Notes: generated by a model not told the origin, from the letters alone. A stretch of 64,000 nucleotides of DNA from Leptospira fluminis (GCF_004771275.1 NZ_RQEV01000015.1:1-64000); one strand, 5' to 3'; counted from the stretch's first letter, positions 53,961 to 63,080 are shown. Numbers and translations: made by a program.

Positions 53961-54809
53961 TCACGCCTCGTCTATCTCGACGTTTTCGAGAGTATCGAAA
54001 AATCCGGTTTGTAAAAGAGGGCCGAAGTCGACCATATCTTCCGCGGAGAGTTTCAATCCGTTTTCCATAGAATATGCCTGGAGTAGGGAAGCGCATGCAA
54101 GGTGGCTTTCTCCCAATTGGGAATGAGCTCTGGCTTTGACGACTAGAATGTCCGCATCGGATTCGCCGAAGTATTTGATGTAAAGGTCGATGAATTTCAA
54201 CGCATTCTTATGATCTCCCACCTTCAGATAACATTGGGCGATCATATCGTAATGGAGAAACGTTTCCTCTTCGTCCATTCTCATTGCGGTCTTGAGAGAA
54301 GCCAGTCCTGAGTTGTAATCGCCTCTCTGGAAATACAAATACCCCAGTTCCGCCCAAATGTCCTTCCGTTTGATTCCTCTGCCTCGCGAGAGCTTTTCCT
54401 GGGAAAGGGCCTGTTTCAAAACCGTGATCGCTTCGTTTGACCGATCCGTATCTTTTAGCAGGCTCGCAAGAGTCAGATAGAGTTCCAATTGGTCGGGAAA
54501 AGACTCAATCGCCTTGCTCAATATCTTTTTAGCGGATTTATAGTTGTGAACCTTGATCAGATAGTTCGCGTAATGCAGATGACTCTCCGGATGTCCGACG
54601 AACTTATCCAGTAATTCCTGGAACAAATTTAAAGTTTCTCGGGTATTCCCGATGTGATACTGGCACCAGGCTTGCCGATTCTTTACTTTCAATACCGTTT
54701 TGGGATTCTGGGTGAAATTCAGGGATTCCTTGTACAAATTGAACGCTTTAGTAAATTCCCGTTGCCTTTCCCTCTGGATGGCATTGCGTATCAATTCCCT
54801 GAATCCCAC
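53961..54809 (-). CDS. TPR repeat protein
   Basis: A 282-residue soluble protein made of about six tetratricopeptide repeats from residue 12 to 225, with repeat cores such as AFNLYKESLNF, HYANYLIKVHNYKSAKKIL, LGYLYFQRGDYNSGLASL and MIAQCYLKVGDHKNALKFI. No signal peptide. TPR arrays bind partner proteins; the partner is unknown. The start is GTG 54809 and has no clear ribosome site, so the N-terminus is uncertain. Convergent with the exported protein gene. Confidence 0.88.
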   Translation of the reverse strand: MGFRELIRNAIQRERQREFTKAFNLYKESLNFTQNPKTVLKVKNRQAWCQYHIGNTRETLNLFQELLDKFVGHPESHLHYANYLIKVHNYKSAKKILSKAIESFPDQLELYLTLASLLKDTDRSNEAITVLKQALSQEKLSRGRGIKRKDIWAELGYLYFQRGDYNSGLASLKTAMRMDEEETFLHYDMIAQCYLKVGDHKNALKFIDLYIKYFGESDADILVVKARAHSQLGESHLACASLLQAYSMENGLKLSAEDMVDFGPLLQTGFFDTLENVEIDEA

Positions 54810-54940
54810 GACTGGGACAGATTAAAAAAAAAGCTAAAATAATCAAGTTTTCCTCGGATTGACCGATGATTGAAATGGGGGGATAGAAAGAGAATTTCCC
54901 CCGATTTCGACGGAATTTCGTCGGAGAGGAAAAAACGATT

Positions 54941-55120
54941 ATGGAGATTAGCAACCAAGCCAGCCAATCCATGATGCTCGAACGCATCGCAAATTTGCCC
55001 CGTGAAATTTTTCAGGCCCAAGCCGACCTGAATTCCAAACTGTTGCGAGTAGGCGTGGAATCCAAATTACAGGCTCAGGACATCGAAGGGAAAGCTAGAC
55101 TGCTCGATATTTACGCGTAA
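54941..55120 (+). CDS. 59-residue helical protein of unknown function
   Basis: A short gene between the divergent TPR gene and the convergent crotonase gene. ATG 54941 follows GGAGAGGA (54923-54930) by ten bases, and the frame runs to TAA at 55118-55120. The product is predicted helical, acidic/basic balanced and Gln-rich: MEISNQASQSMMLERIANL then PREIFQAQADLNSKLLRVG and LQAQDIEGKARLLDIYA. The general look (MEIS start, Met/Gln/Ala-rich helices) recalls the small YjfB-type putative motility proteins, but the match is weak. Ribosome site, codon use and placement support a real gene. Confidence 0.65.
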   Translation: MEISNQASQSMMLERIANLPREIFQAQADLNSKLLRVGVESKLQAQDIEGKARLLDIYA

Positions 55121-55130
55121 GCGAAATCGA

Positions 55131-55955
55131 TCAGTTCTTATTGTATTCCGGGCGTTTTCGGTCCCGAAAGGAAACCAAGGCTTCCCGAAAATCCTTGGAA
55201 TCTAGAAAGCTGGAATTCCAGACAGCGACGTAATTCAATCCTGCGCTTAAGGGTTTTCCTTCGCAGAAATTCATCACTTCCTTCACTCCTTGGACGACGA
55301 TCCTTGGGTTGGCTGCGATTTCCGCGGCTGTTGCCAAGGCTCCTTCCAATAATTTTTCCGGAGTATCGAATAATTTGGATACCAAGCCTATCCTCCGGGC
55401 TTCTTCCCCGTCTATGTCCTTTCCGGTAAGCGCCAACTCCTTGGTCTGTCCTTGCCCGATAATCGCAGGCAATCGGTTCAACGATCCCATGTCGGCTACG
55501 ATCGCGACCTTGGCTTCACGGAGGGAAATCGAAGCGTCGTGGGTCGCATAACGGATATCGCAAGCCGAAATCAAATCCAAACCGCCTCCGATACAATGTT
55601 TATGAATGGCCGCGATCGACGGTTTCGGGGAATCATACACCGCGTTGATTCCTTTTTGCATCCTTAGGATTAGATCGTAGAATTTGAAGCGATCGTCCCC
55701 GTAGGCGCCCTGTACCGTCTCTCCGAATTCCTTAAAAAACGAATCCAGATCCAACCCGGTCGAAAAGGATTTTCCTCTTCCTGCGACCACGAAGGAGCGG
55801 ATAGAAGGAGCCGAATTGATTTCTTCGATCGCATCGGGTAGATCCCGCCAAAAACTCCAATCCATCGCATTGCGCTTGTCGGGGCGATTCAGATACAAAA
55901 TTGCCGTTCCGTCATGGTTCGGAACGATCTCGAAAAATTCGAAGGAGGTTTTCAT
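55131..55955 (-). CDS. enoyl-CoA hydratase/isomerase family protein (dienoyl-CoA isomerase-like)
   Basis: A 274-residue crotonase-fold enzyme. RPDKRNAMDWSFWRDL, VVAGRGKSFSTGLDL (the oxyanion CoA-binding motif) and HKHCIGGGLDLISACDIRY are present. The active-site strand EAKVAIVADMGSLNRLP has Asp where ECH1-type delta3,5-delta2,4-dienoyl-CoA isomerases have their catalytic Asp (ADVGTLQRLP), rather than the Glu of a plain hydratase. That points to isomerisation of dienoyl-CoA during unsaturated fatty acid oxidation. It is 90 bases after the kinase gene on the same strand. Confidence 0.9.
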   Translation of the reverse strand: MKTSFEFFEIVPNHDGTAILYLNRPDKRNAMDWSFWRDLPDAIEEINSAPSIRSFVVAGRGKSFSTGLDLDSFFKEFGETVQGAYGDDRFKFYDLILRMQKGINAVYDSPKPSIAAIHKHCIGGGLDLISACDIRYATHDASISLREAKVAIVADMGSLNRLPAIIGQGQTKELALTGKDIDGEEARRIGLVSKLFDTPEKLLEGALATAAEIAANPRIVVQGVKEVMNFCEGKPLSAGLNYVAVWNSSFLDSKDFREALVSFRDRKRPEYNKN

Positions 55956-56019
55956 TCCGATCAGAATAATCCTGCCGGAAGGGAAAGGGCTACCATTTTT
56001 TACAGGATCTAAAACGGTA

Positions 56020-56040
56020 CTTCCTCGGCCGGGGAGGAAG
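56020..56040 (-). terminator. possible terminator after the hybrid kinase gene
   Basis: CTTCCTC and GAGGAAG form a 7-bp stem with a 7-base GC-rich loop, six bases after the kinase stop on the minus strand. The following TACCGTTTTA is only a weak T tract. Confidence 0.4.
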
Positions 56041-56045
56041 GTCCG

Positions 56046-57413
56046 TTATTTACGGACGGGAAACGTGAGTTTTGCGGAGCAACCGGAAGAATTCTCCCAC
56101 TCCATCTTGCCCTGTAGCAGTTTGACGAAGGAATCCACTAGAGAAAGTCCCAGAGAATGGGCGCTCCTATTCCGTATCGCGTCCGCGGGAAATCCCACTC
56201 CGTTATCCTTGACTTCCAATACGTAATCCGAACCGTTCTTGTGAAAATTCACCCGAATTTCCCCTTCTTCCCTGTCTACGAATCCGTGTTTAAAGGAGTT
56301 GGTCAAGAGTTCGTTGATGATCAAAGCGCAGTTCATTCCCGTTTCGCTGGGGATCCTGCATTCCTTTACGTTCAGGACGAGCTTGAATTTTTCCCGATCC
56401 ACTTTATAAACTTCGAATAAAAGATCGGTCAATTTGCGGACATACAGATCGAAACTGATGGAGGAAAGATCGTGGTTTTCGTATAGTACCTCGTGGAGCA
56501 AGGCTACGGCGTGTATCCTGTGTTGGCTCTCCTTAAAGATATCCATACTTTCCTGGTCCTTGAGATGGGACGCGTTCATACTCAGGATCGAAGAGATGAT
56601 CGTCAGGTTGTTTTTGATTCTATGATGGATTTCCTTAAGGTAGGATTGTCCTGGATCGTCCGAATTTTCGGTTCCAAAGACGATCATCGTTCCGGTTGCG
56701 ATCCCTTCCGTACTGAGAATCGGCGAGGAGGTGACGGAGACCTTTTTTTTTCGCCCTAAGTTATCGACGATCGTACGGTTTTCCGAATCGATTCCGACGC
56801 CTTTTTTTAGAACGTCGGAGAGCGGAATTTCCTGTATGCCCTCTTCGAAATTTTCCAGTTTAAGAATCCGGGAGAGCGGTTGACCGATACATTCCGAAAA
56901 CGGAATTCCTGTGATTTCCTCCGCAGCGGGATTACAGAAGATCACTAATCCGTTTTCGTCGGTGGTGATGATTCCCGATTCGATTTTGTTTAAAGTGGAT
57001 TTAAGCGATTCTTCCTGTTTACGGTTTTTGAATTCCACTTCGTTTTTATACAAGGCAACTTCGATGGAAGAACGAAGTTGGTCGGACTCGAAAGGTTTTA
57101 CGATATAGCCTAGAGGTTGGGTTCTTTTAGCGCGATTGAGAGTATTCTCGTCCGCGTAAGCGGTAAGATAAATGACGGGGGTCTGGAATCGATTTCTCAA
57201 AACTTCCGCGGTCTGGATTCCGTCTAGATTTCCTTCTATGTTTATATCCATCAAAACCAGATCCGGATGATTTTCCTCCGCCTTTTGGATCGCTTCTTCA
57301 CCCGACGAAGTGATTCCGACGAGGTCGTATCCTAACTTCTTGAGTTTCTGACCAAGATTAACGGCCACGATGATCTCATCCTCAACTACAAGAATTTTAG
57401 GCTTCGTAAGCAT
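56046..57413 (-). CDS. response regulator-PAS-histidine kinase (HisKA_2) hybrid
   Basis: A 455-residue cytoplasmic protein. Residues 5-120 are a receiver domain with acidic pocket VVEDE, phospho-acceptor Asp in VLMDINIEG (about 54), Thr in YLTAYAD and Lys in IVKPFE. Residues 135-250 are a PAS domain; 258-335 are HisKA_2 with EIHHRIKNNLTIISSIL; 345-455 are a HATPase with NELLTNSFKHG and DNGVGFP. Receiver-first hybrids of this type take phosphate from another kinase and change the output of their own kinase domain. Partner kinase not adjacent. Confidence 0.93.
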   Translation of the reverse strand: MLTKPKILVVEDEIIVAVNLGQKLKKLGYDLVGITSSGEEAIQKAEENHPDLVLMDINIEGNLDGIQTAEVLRNRFQTPVIYLTAYADENTLNRAKRTQPLGYIVKPFESDQLRSSIEVALYKNEVEFKNRKQEESLKSTLNKIESGIITTDENGLVIFCNPAAEEITGIPFSECIGQPLSRILKLENFEEGIQEIPLSDVLKKGVGIDSENRTIVDNLGRKKKVSVTSSPILSTEGIATGTMIVFGTENSDDPGQSYLKEIHHRIKNNLTIISSILSMNASHLKDQESMDIFKESQHRIHAVALLHEVLYENHDLSSISFDLYVRKLTDLLFEVYKVDREKFKLVLNVKECRIPSETGMNCALIINELLTNSFKHGFVDREEGEIRVNFHKNGSDYVLEVKDNGVGFPADAIRNRSAHSLGLSLVDSFVKLLQGKMEWENSSGCSAKLTFPVRK

Positions 57414-57498
57414 ACTTCTAATCTACGAGTAAAACGTTTCGTTTCAATCACATTTATTAGAAATCGTTTATGAAAATATTGTCGAAAAGGTTTCGAAA

Positions 57499-57684
57499 AT
57501 GAAGTGTACGTCACATGCAATCAATAATCGGAGCGGGGGGAAATTTTTACTCGCATTCGACAAGCGAAGTCCGGATTTCTTTTGGAATAGCGATCCGGAA
57601 CTACATCGGCTATTCTTTCGAACATATGTTCAAAAATTTCTTCTGTCTCTTACGGAAGAAATCCGGCGATATTTTAATCCTTAG
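57499..57684 (+). CDS. doubtful 61-residue open frame
   Basis: This lies in the 307-base gap between the hybrid kinase and the M23 peptidase genes. AAAAGG is nine bases before the ATG. The product is aromatic-rich (FFWNSDPELHRLFF) and matches nothing I know. A 12-bp palindrome GAACATATGTTC (57620-57631) lies inside it. It may be a small gene or chance. Confidence 0.22.
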   Translation: MKCTSHAINNRSGGKFLLAFDKRSPDFFWNSDPELHRLFFRTYVQKFLLSLTEEIRRYFNP

Positions 57685-57720
57685 TGCTTAGTTCCCTGCC
57701 GACGGACGGATTAATTTCTT

Positions 57721-58842
57721 CTAGTGATTCGGTTTTCCGCCTCTTTTAAACGTGAGGCCTTTCAGATATTTGCTAGGGTTTACGGATTTGCCTTTATGGA
57801 TGACTTCGAAATGTAAGTGAGGGCCGAAACAATATCCGGTGCATCCCGAAGTGGCGATTTTCTTTCCGGCGACGACATAGTCTCCGCGTTTTACGTTCAG
57901 GCGCGAGTTATGAGCGTATAAGGTTTTGAATTCGTCGTTATGCTCTAGTACGACCGCGTTCCCGTATCCGCCCATCCAGCCGGCAAAGACGACTTTCCCG
58001 TTCCTGGCAGCCATTACGATTTCATAATTCGCTTTCAGGTCCAAAGCCTCGTGGAATTTATGCTGCGGAAAGGTTCTCCAGCCGTAATTGGAAGTGACGA
58101 TCCGCGAGGTCACCGGAATCACCCATTTTGGAGCCGGATCGGGAATCACTGCGCCGGGTAAAAAAACTTTTTGTCCGGGACGAAGTACATCCAAATCGTC
58201 CAGTTTGTTTTCTTCCATGATCTCGTCCAGGTTCACTTTGTATAGGGATGCCACTCGGGCGATCGTGTCTCCCGCCTTGACTTTATATAGAAGTCCTTGC
58301 TTGTTCGGAATTTGCAGGATCTGACCCGGATAAAGCGTGTCGTCCAAGTTAATATTGGAGGAACCGGCGATGGATTCCATCGATACCTTGAATCGCGTCG
58401 CTATCTCCGAAAGGGATTCGTTTCGTTTCACCTTATAAGTGGTTACTTTGAGCTGTTTTTTCTTGTCGGCCGGACTGCGGATTTCGTTGGCCATCAGGAT
58501 CGTAAGCTTGGCCTTTTCGGATTCCTCCAGAAATTTCTCGTCTCCCTTTTTGGCCTTTAGATCTTCCGAATCGTTTTCGGAAATTTCCTCCAACTTGGGA
58601 TCCATGGACGCGTTGGAAGGACTCATCCAGATTCCGAAAAAAAGAAGAACAAAGAGGACGGAGGCGAAGGCGGGGATCATCCGGAATTTTCTTCTCCGGA
58701 AATCCACACTCCCGTGGTGGAGGTTGCCTCGAAAATAAAAGGAATAATGGAAATGAAAGGAGCCGAGATAGATCAGCGTAAAATTATCCGTCCGGAGAAG
58801 TTCTTTTCCCGCGGAGAGCTGTCTGGGCTTCTTGAAGATCAT
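57721..58842 (-). CDS. LysM / M23 metallopeptidase (cell wall endopeptidase)
   Basis: A 373-residue membrane-anchored wall enzyme. One membrane segment lies at 54-73; two LysM domains follow (YKVKRNESLSEIATRFKVS near 135 and YKVKAGDTIARVASLYKVN near 187); the M23 (LytM) domain spans about 265-360 with zinc ligands in HEALDLK (His and Asp) and HLHFEV. It would cut peptide cross-links in peptidoglycan. It is the last gene of a run with PBP and bactofilin, the arrangement of bactofilin and M23 proteins in curved and helical bacteria such as Helicobacter (ccmA/csd1). The start is ATG 58842; ribosome site weak. Confidence 0.93.
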   Translation of the reverse strand: MIFKKPRQLSAGKELLRTDNFTLIYLGSFHFHYSFYFRGNLHHGSVDFRRRKFRMIPAFASVLFVLLFFGIWMSPSNASMDPKLEEISENDSEDLKAKKGDEKFLEESEKAKLTILMANEIRSPADKKKQLKVTTYKVKRNESLSEIATRFKVSMESIAGSSNINLDDTLYPGQILQIPNKQGLLYKVKAGDTIARVASLYKVNLDEIMEENKLDDLDVLRPGQKVFLPGAVIPDPAPKWVIPVTSRIVTSNYGWRTFPQHKFHEALDLKANYEIVMAARNGKVVFAGWMGGYGNAVVLEHNDEFKTLYAHNSRLNVKRGDYVVAGKKIATSGCTGYCFGPHLHFEVIHKGKSVNPSKYLKGLTFKRGGKPNH

Positions 58843-58859
58843 ATGTTCTAATTATCGGT

Positions 58860-58881
58860 CGGGCAGCTCCGGCTCTGCCCG
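58860..58881 (-). other. hairpin between bactofilin and M23 peptidase genes
   Basis: CGGGCAG and CTGCCCG pair perfectly around an 8-base loop. On the minus strand it has no T tract, so it is not a standard terminator; it could lower or stabilise part of the bactofilin-M23 transcript. It starts 18 bases before the M23 ATG. Confidence 0.5.
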
Positions 58882-58932
58882 AGTTTTTCCCTAGGAAAGG
58901 GTCTTAGGAAGGAAAAAGGGAATCCTTCCGGT

Positions 58933-59343
58933 TTATTCTTCCTTTCCGTTGTCCAGAGTGCGCGTGCCTCCGAAGGACTCTTCCACAATTTTTTTCACGT
59001 CTTTCTTTTGGCCTCCGGTCACCGTAATGTTTCCTTTGGCGACCACTCCTTTAGCCAAGGTCAGGGCAGGGGCAATGATGTCTCCTAAGAGACGGCCTGT
59101 CTCCTCCAACCGGACTTCGGCTTCGGCCTTGATATTCCCGATCAAGGTTCCGGCCACTATGACCTCGCGAGCCGCGATGTTGGTCCGGACTTTTCCGGTT
59201 TCTCCGATGAAAAGGGCGTCGTCGGTCTTGATTTCTCCCTCGAACTTTCCGTCGATACGCAGAGAGCCAGCGATGTAAAATTTACCCTCGAAGATAGAAC
59301 CGGGGCCGATTACGCTGTTATTATTATCTTTACCGATGGCCAT
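58933..59343 (-). CDS. bactofilin (polymer-forming cytoskeletal protein)
   Basis: A 136-residue bactofilin, a protein that self-assembles into filaments at the membrane without nucleotide. The core (about 12-110) is a right-handed beta-helix with the usual G-x-[IVL]-x-G pattern: SIFEGKFYIAGSLRIDGKFEGEI, then ALFIGETGKVRTNIAAREVIVAGTLIGNI. Termini are short and polar. AGGAGTG lies just before the ATG. In Leptospira biflexa a bactofilin (LbbD) influences the helical pitch of the cell; whether this is the orthologue cannot be told here. It sits between a class A PBP and an M23 peptidase. Confidence 0.94.
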   Translation of the reverse strand: MAIGKDNNNSVIGPGSIFEGKFYIAGSLRIDGKFEGEIKTDDALFIGETGKVRTNIAAREVIVAGTLIGNIKAEAEVRLEETGRLLGDIIAPALTLAKGVVAKGNITVTGGQKKDVKKIVEESFGGTRTLDNGKEE

Positions 59344-59411
59344 CTGTCACTCCTGAATGATTTAAAAATACCTGGGAATAAAATCTATTTGGCAACGGCT
59401 CCGGAAAACGA

Positions 59412-59429
59412 CAACTCTTTTTAGAGTTG
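59412..59429 (-). terminator. possible terminator after the PBP gene
   Basis: CAACTCT and AGAGTTG form a 7-bp stem with a 4-base loop, 18 bases after the PBP stop on the minus strand, followed by TCGTTTT. If active, bactofilin would need its own promoter; read-through is equally possible. Confidence 0.4.
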
Positions 59430-59446
59430 GATCCGAGGCCTTAGAG

Positions 59447-61912
59447 TTATCGGATCACGTCCTCATCCCCTTCGAAGAGATTCGGCTTTTTCTTTTTGGA
59501 GGAAGTCGGCTTGGGTTGCGGGAGAGGAGCAGGCTCCGTCAACCCTCTATGATCGTCGCAGACTTCCGTGGGGACGGTTTCCTTATCGAATACTTCCTCT
59601 TCCGTTTGGTGGCAATGGCTACCGGGCAATTTTCCTGATATGGAGCAGATGGTACGCCTGACGATTTTCGGATCTCCGAAATCGAAGGGTTTGGACTTTT
59701 CCTTGGAAAGAGCGTTGGCCATGAATCTTCCCCAAATGGGAGCGGCAACGACTGCGCCCGACATTCCTTTTCCCAAGGAAAGGGTTCCGATGTCGTAACC
59801 GACCCAGACCACTCCGACCAATTCCGGAGTGTACCCCGCAAACCACGCGTCCCGGAAATTGTTCGTCGTACCCGTTTTGCCCGCGGCGGGTCGCGTCAGT
59901 CCGTAGGACCTCGCACCGGTCCCTGTTCCCTTTTTGATCACGTCCTCCATCATGGAAGTGATGACATAACTGACTTCGGGAGAGACGAGCTGTTTTCTTT
60001 CCTTTTTCTCGTTCTCTTTGCGGAAGTCTTTTAACAGATTGCCCTTATCATCCTCAACGTACAGAACGCTCAAAGGTAGCACCCGTCTTCCGCCGGAGGC
60101 GAATACGGCATAAGCCCTTGCGAGTTCGTAGGGAGATACTTCAAAACTTCCTAATGCGATGGAAAAGTCCCTGGGGAGATTCCGGTTCTCCACTTGAAGC
60201 AATCTTTCCAAATTCGGAAGAAGATTATTGAGTCCCGTATGTTCCAATAACCGTACTGCGACGCTGTTTCTGGACAATTCCAGAGCCTGACGCAGGCGTA
60301 TGAATCCGGAATATTCTCCGGAATAGTTCGTAGGATTCCATTCGTCGCCGTCCTCTAAGACGTACTGTAACGGAGAATCGTCGAAGAGAGAAGCGGCCGT
60401 GACGTTCTTTTTCGGATCCGGATTTTCATGATAATATTCCATCGCGGAAGCGTAAACTAACGGTTTGAAGGCGGAGCCGGGCTGCCTATACGCCTGGAAC
60501 GCTCGGATCTGTTGGTTGTCTGACCGGAAGCCGGAACCCCCTACCATCGAGGTAATGTAACCCGTTTCCGGTCGGAGAGAAATCAAGGCACCTTCCACGG
60601 GAAGTAAATGGTCTTCGGTGGCCTGGGTTTTATAACTCCAATCTACGACTTCGCCCAGGCCTTCCGTTCCGGAAATCAGATTTAAGACGGAAAGCTCGTC
60701 CCTAAGGTCTTCTTGCCAAGCGCGATTGAAGGTTCGGAAGGATCTGGAAATCTTGAACTTGAATTCAGGAATATCGTGCAATCCTGCCAGCATTTCATAA
60801 ATGTCCCCGTAAGCGTCTTCGAAGGCGTCGATTTTCGTAAAAGCCCGCTGGTTGGATAGTAAGGTCTGCTGTTTGAGTCCCGCGGCCAAGGCCTTTTCCG
60901 CCTGGGTTTGGTGCTGTATGTTCAGCGTGGTGTAGATTTTAAGTCCGCCTTCGTAGAGCTGGGTCTTCGGAATGATCCGGGAAAGGTTTTTGCGGACATA
61001 TTCCGTAAAGTAAGGGAAACGGTTCAATCTGTCGGAAAAAGCGGAATCGTTGGGAGAACGGTTTAGAGTAATGTAATATTCCGAAAATGCGTCGAATTCC
61101 TTTTCAGCGGTTTTTACGTCCAGAATTCCGTTTTCCACCAGCTTTTTAAAGACGACCCGAACCTTTCCCTCGGAGGTGATCGGGTTGGCCAAGGGCGAAA
61201 ATTCCTTCGGGCGCGTGGTCAAGCTGGCCAAAAGCGCGGCTTCTCCCCAACTGAGATCCTTGATGTCCTTGCGAAAATAAAAACGTGCTGCGGCTCCGGC
61301 TCCGATCGTCCCGTGTCCGAGCGGAATTTCGTTCAGATAGATCTGCATCAGAGTCTTCTTGTCGAACGTCGCTTCCAATAACATGGCAAGCCAGGCTTCT
61401 CTCGCTTTCCGGAGAAAAGAGCGTTCCGTATTCAAAAATTTTAATCTTGCCACCTGCTGGGTGATGGTGGAAGCGCCTTCCTTTACCCTACCTGCGATCA
61501 GGTTGACCATGGTGGCTCTTAGGATTCCTCTGACGTCCAAACCTCGGTGGGAACGGAAATTATTGTCTTCCGTCGATTCGAAGCAGCGGATCACCTTATT
61601 GTCCCAGCCTCCGGGGAGGTCCGCGTCCGTTAACACGATCCGCGAAAACCGATAGAACTCCGCGATAGGTTCGTAATTACCGTCGGAATCGACTCCATAA
61701 AGGAGAGAAGGTTTTTCGTACCGATCCGCGGTAGGCACCCTCCAAATATCCTTTACGGAGAATACGAATAAAAACCCGTTCAGAAACAGGAGTCCCAGGC
61801 AAAGATAGGTCAACTTTCTGACGGGGCGATCGGAATCCAGAACGGTCCGGATTCTTTCCCGGAAGATCGTCACGAAATAACGGGACAAAAAATCTACGGG
61901 TTCTTTTTTCAT
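59447..61912 (-). CDS. class A penicillin-binding protein (PBP1-type)
   Basis: An 821-residue bifunctional peptidoglycan synthase. One membrane segment (about 35-52) is followed by the GT51 glycosyltransferase domain with ESTEDNNFRSHRG (catalytic Glu115), GASTITQQVARLKFL (146-160) and IYLNEIPLGHG. The transpeptidase domain has the SxxK motif at Ser480 (QPGSAFKPL), SRNSVA as SxN, and KTGTTNNFRDAWFAG near 680. The C-terminal 60 residues are Pro/Lys-rich. Length is usual for PBP1A/1B. It follows the phospholipase-like gene by 19 bases and precedes bactofilin. Confidence 0.96.
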   Translation of the reverse strand: MKKEPVDFLSRYFVTIFRERIRTVLDSDRPVRKLTYLCLGLLFLNGFLFVFSVKDIWRVPTADRYEKPSLLYGVDSDGNYEPIAEFYRFSRIVLTDADLPGGWDNKVIRCFESTEDNNFRSHRGLDVRGILRATMVNLIAGRVKEGASTITQQVARLKFLNTERSFLRKAREAWLAMLLEATFDKKTLMQIYLNEIPLGHGTIGAGAAARFYFRKDIKDLSWGEAALLASLTTRPKEFSPLANPITSEGKVRVVFKKLVENGILDVKTAEKEFDAFSEYYITLNRSPNDSAFSDRLNRFPYFTEYVRKNLSRIIPKTQLYEGGLKIYTTLNIQHQTQAEKALAAGLKQQTLLSNQRAFTKIDAFEDAYGDIYEMLAGLHDIPEFKFKISRSFRTFNRAWQEDLRDELSVLNLISGTEGLGEVVDWSYKTQATEDHLLPVEGALISLRPETGYITSMVGGSGFRSDNQQIRAFQAYRQPGSAFKPLVYASAMEYYHENPDPKKNVTAASLFDDSPLQYVLEDGDEWNPTNYSGEYSGFIRLRQALELSRNSVAVRLLEHTGLNNLLPNLERLLQVENRNLPRDFSIALGSFEVSPYELARAYAVFASGGRRVLPLSVLYVEDDKGNLLKDFRKENEKKERKQLVSPEVSYVITSMMEDVIKKGTGTGARSYGLTRPAAGKTGTTNNFRDAWFAGYTPELVGVVWVGYDIGTLSLGKGMSGAVVAAPIWGRFMANALSKEKSKPFDFGDPKIVRRTICSISGKLPGSHCHQTEEEVFDKETVPTEVCDDHRGLTEPAPLPQPKPTSSKKKKPNLFEGDEDVIR

Positions 61913-61931
61913 ATTTCCTGCGGGGCTCGGC

Positions 61932-63002
61932 TCATGACAGGGGAGAGAATTGTTTCATCGTGTCGATTCCATGATAACGCAGACCGGTATCCAAATTGTA
62001 CCCCTGGTATTCCTTCAAAATCGCAGCGCGGGACGTTTTGTCATGCAGATAATTCCAGGCGACAGTGACCGCGTCTTTGGCCGCGTCGCAGGACCGATTG
62101 AGCAATTCGATAAAGGAATCGTTCCGAACCAGGGACGGGTCGGCGGGATAGGACCATTCCTTTTTTTCCTCGTTCATGATTCTCTTGTCTATATGTTCTT
62201 TCAGGGGGAGCATGAGCACGGATGATTTTACCCTGTGAAAAGAGATCTTATCTAAAAAACTTAAGGCCGCCCGAACGAAGGAATTGCGAGAATCCAGATA
62301 CCTGTGGAATTGCAAGTATCCCAAAAATGATTCGTTCAGGATATCGCCGGGAATGATTTTGTCTTCCGATCCGAGATAACTGGATCGGAATTTCTCGGGG
62401 AAAGTCTCTTTTAATCCGTTCAGCCAGAAATGCCAAAGCATAGGATCCATTTTTCTTTTTCCGTCCTTGGCTTTATGGATCACGTCCACATGATGTACGA
62501 AATCGTAGGCTTTAGGAGTCATTCCCCAGCGAAAGTCCAGCAACCAGGAGTCCAGAGCGAATTCCACCCTCATATGGTTGTATTGGGCGACGCTGCCTAT
62601 CTCCTTGTCCGCACTGTAAAAATCTCCGGAAATGAAAAAGATGTATGGGTGAGTTACGATGTCCACAGCGCAATGAATGATATAGCCCAAGGTGAACGCG
62701 ACGAATCTGTCCCTGTACAGACCTTCCTCCGTGGAAAGGATCCGATCCAAGAAGCTTAAGACCAGTTCGAATACTTTTTCGTGATGGCTGAGATCTCCCC
62801 AACCTGTGGCTTTCTTCGTCCGACGCGGAGAAAGAATATGATAAAAATAAAAAATATCCGGAGCGATCGCTCCGATATTCGCGTATTTGCGCGTGCTTTC
62901 CTCTCGGAGCAACTTCGCGATTTTCCTTTGCTCTTGGGTCCCGTGATCCAAGTGTTTGCAAACTTGAGAGAGGGCTTCCAGATGGGTGATTTTGCCTGCC
63001 AT
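61932..63002 (-). CDS. zinc-dependent phospholipase C family protein
   Basis: A 356-residue protein of the zinc-dependent phospholipase C/S1-P1-like group. The motif pattern of metal-binding His and Asp is visible: THLEALSQVCKHL, IGAIAPDIFYF (the family's GA..PD), DLSHHEKVFE, LGYIIHCAVDIVTHPYIF (H...D...HP) and NHMRVEFALDSWL. There is no signal peptide, unlike secreted phospholipase C, so it may be cytoplasmic and not an exported toxin. It begins the group PBP-bactofilin-M23, with 19 bases to the PBP gene. Confidence 0.88.
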   Translation of the reverse strand: MAGKITHLEALSQVCKHLDHGTQEQRKIAKLLREESTRKYANIGAIAPDIFYFYHILSPRRTKKATGWGDLSHHEKVFELVLSFLDRILSTEEGLYRDRFVAFTLGYIIHCAVDIVTHPYIFFISGDFYSADKEIGSVAQYNHMRVEFALDSWLLDFRWGMTPKAYDFVHHVDVIHKAKDGKRKMDPMLWHFWLNGLKETFPEKFRSSYLGSEDKIIPGDILNESFLGYLQFHRYLDSRNSFVRAALSFLDKISFHRVKSSVLMLPLKEHIDKRIMNEEKKEWSYPADPSLVRNDSFIELLNRSCDAAKDAVTVAWNYLHDKTSRAAILKEYQGYNLDTGLRYHGIDTMKQFSPLS

Positions 63003-63080
63003 AATCGGAATTTTGCCTTTGAAAAAACCCGGACCGATCGGAAAGATGGCCTATAACTATCTAGAAAAGCCTCCATACGT

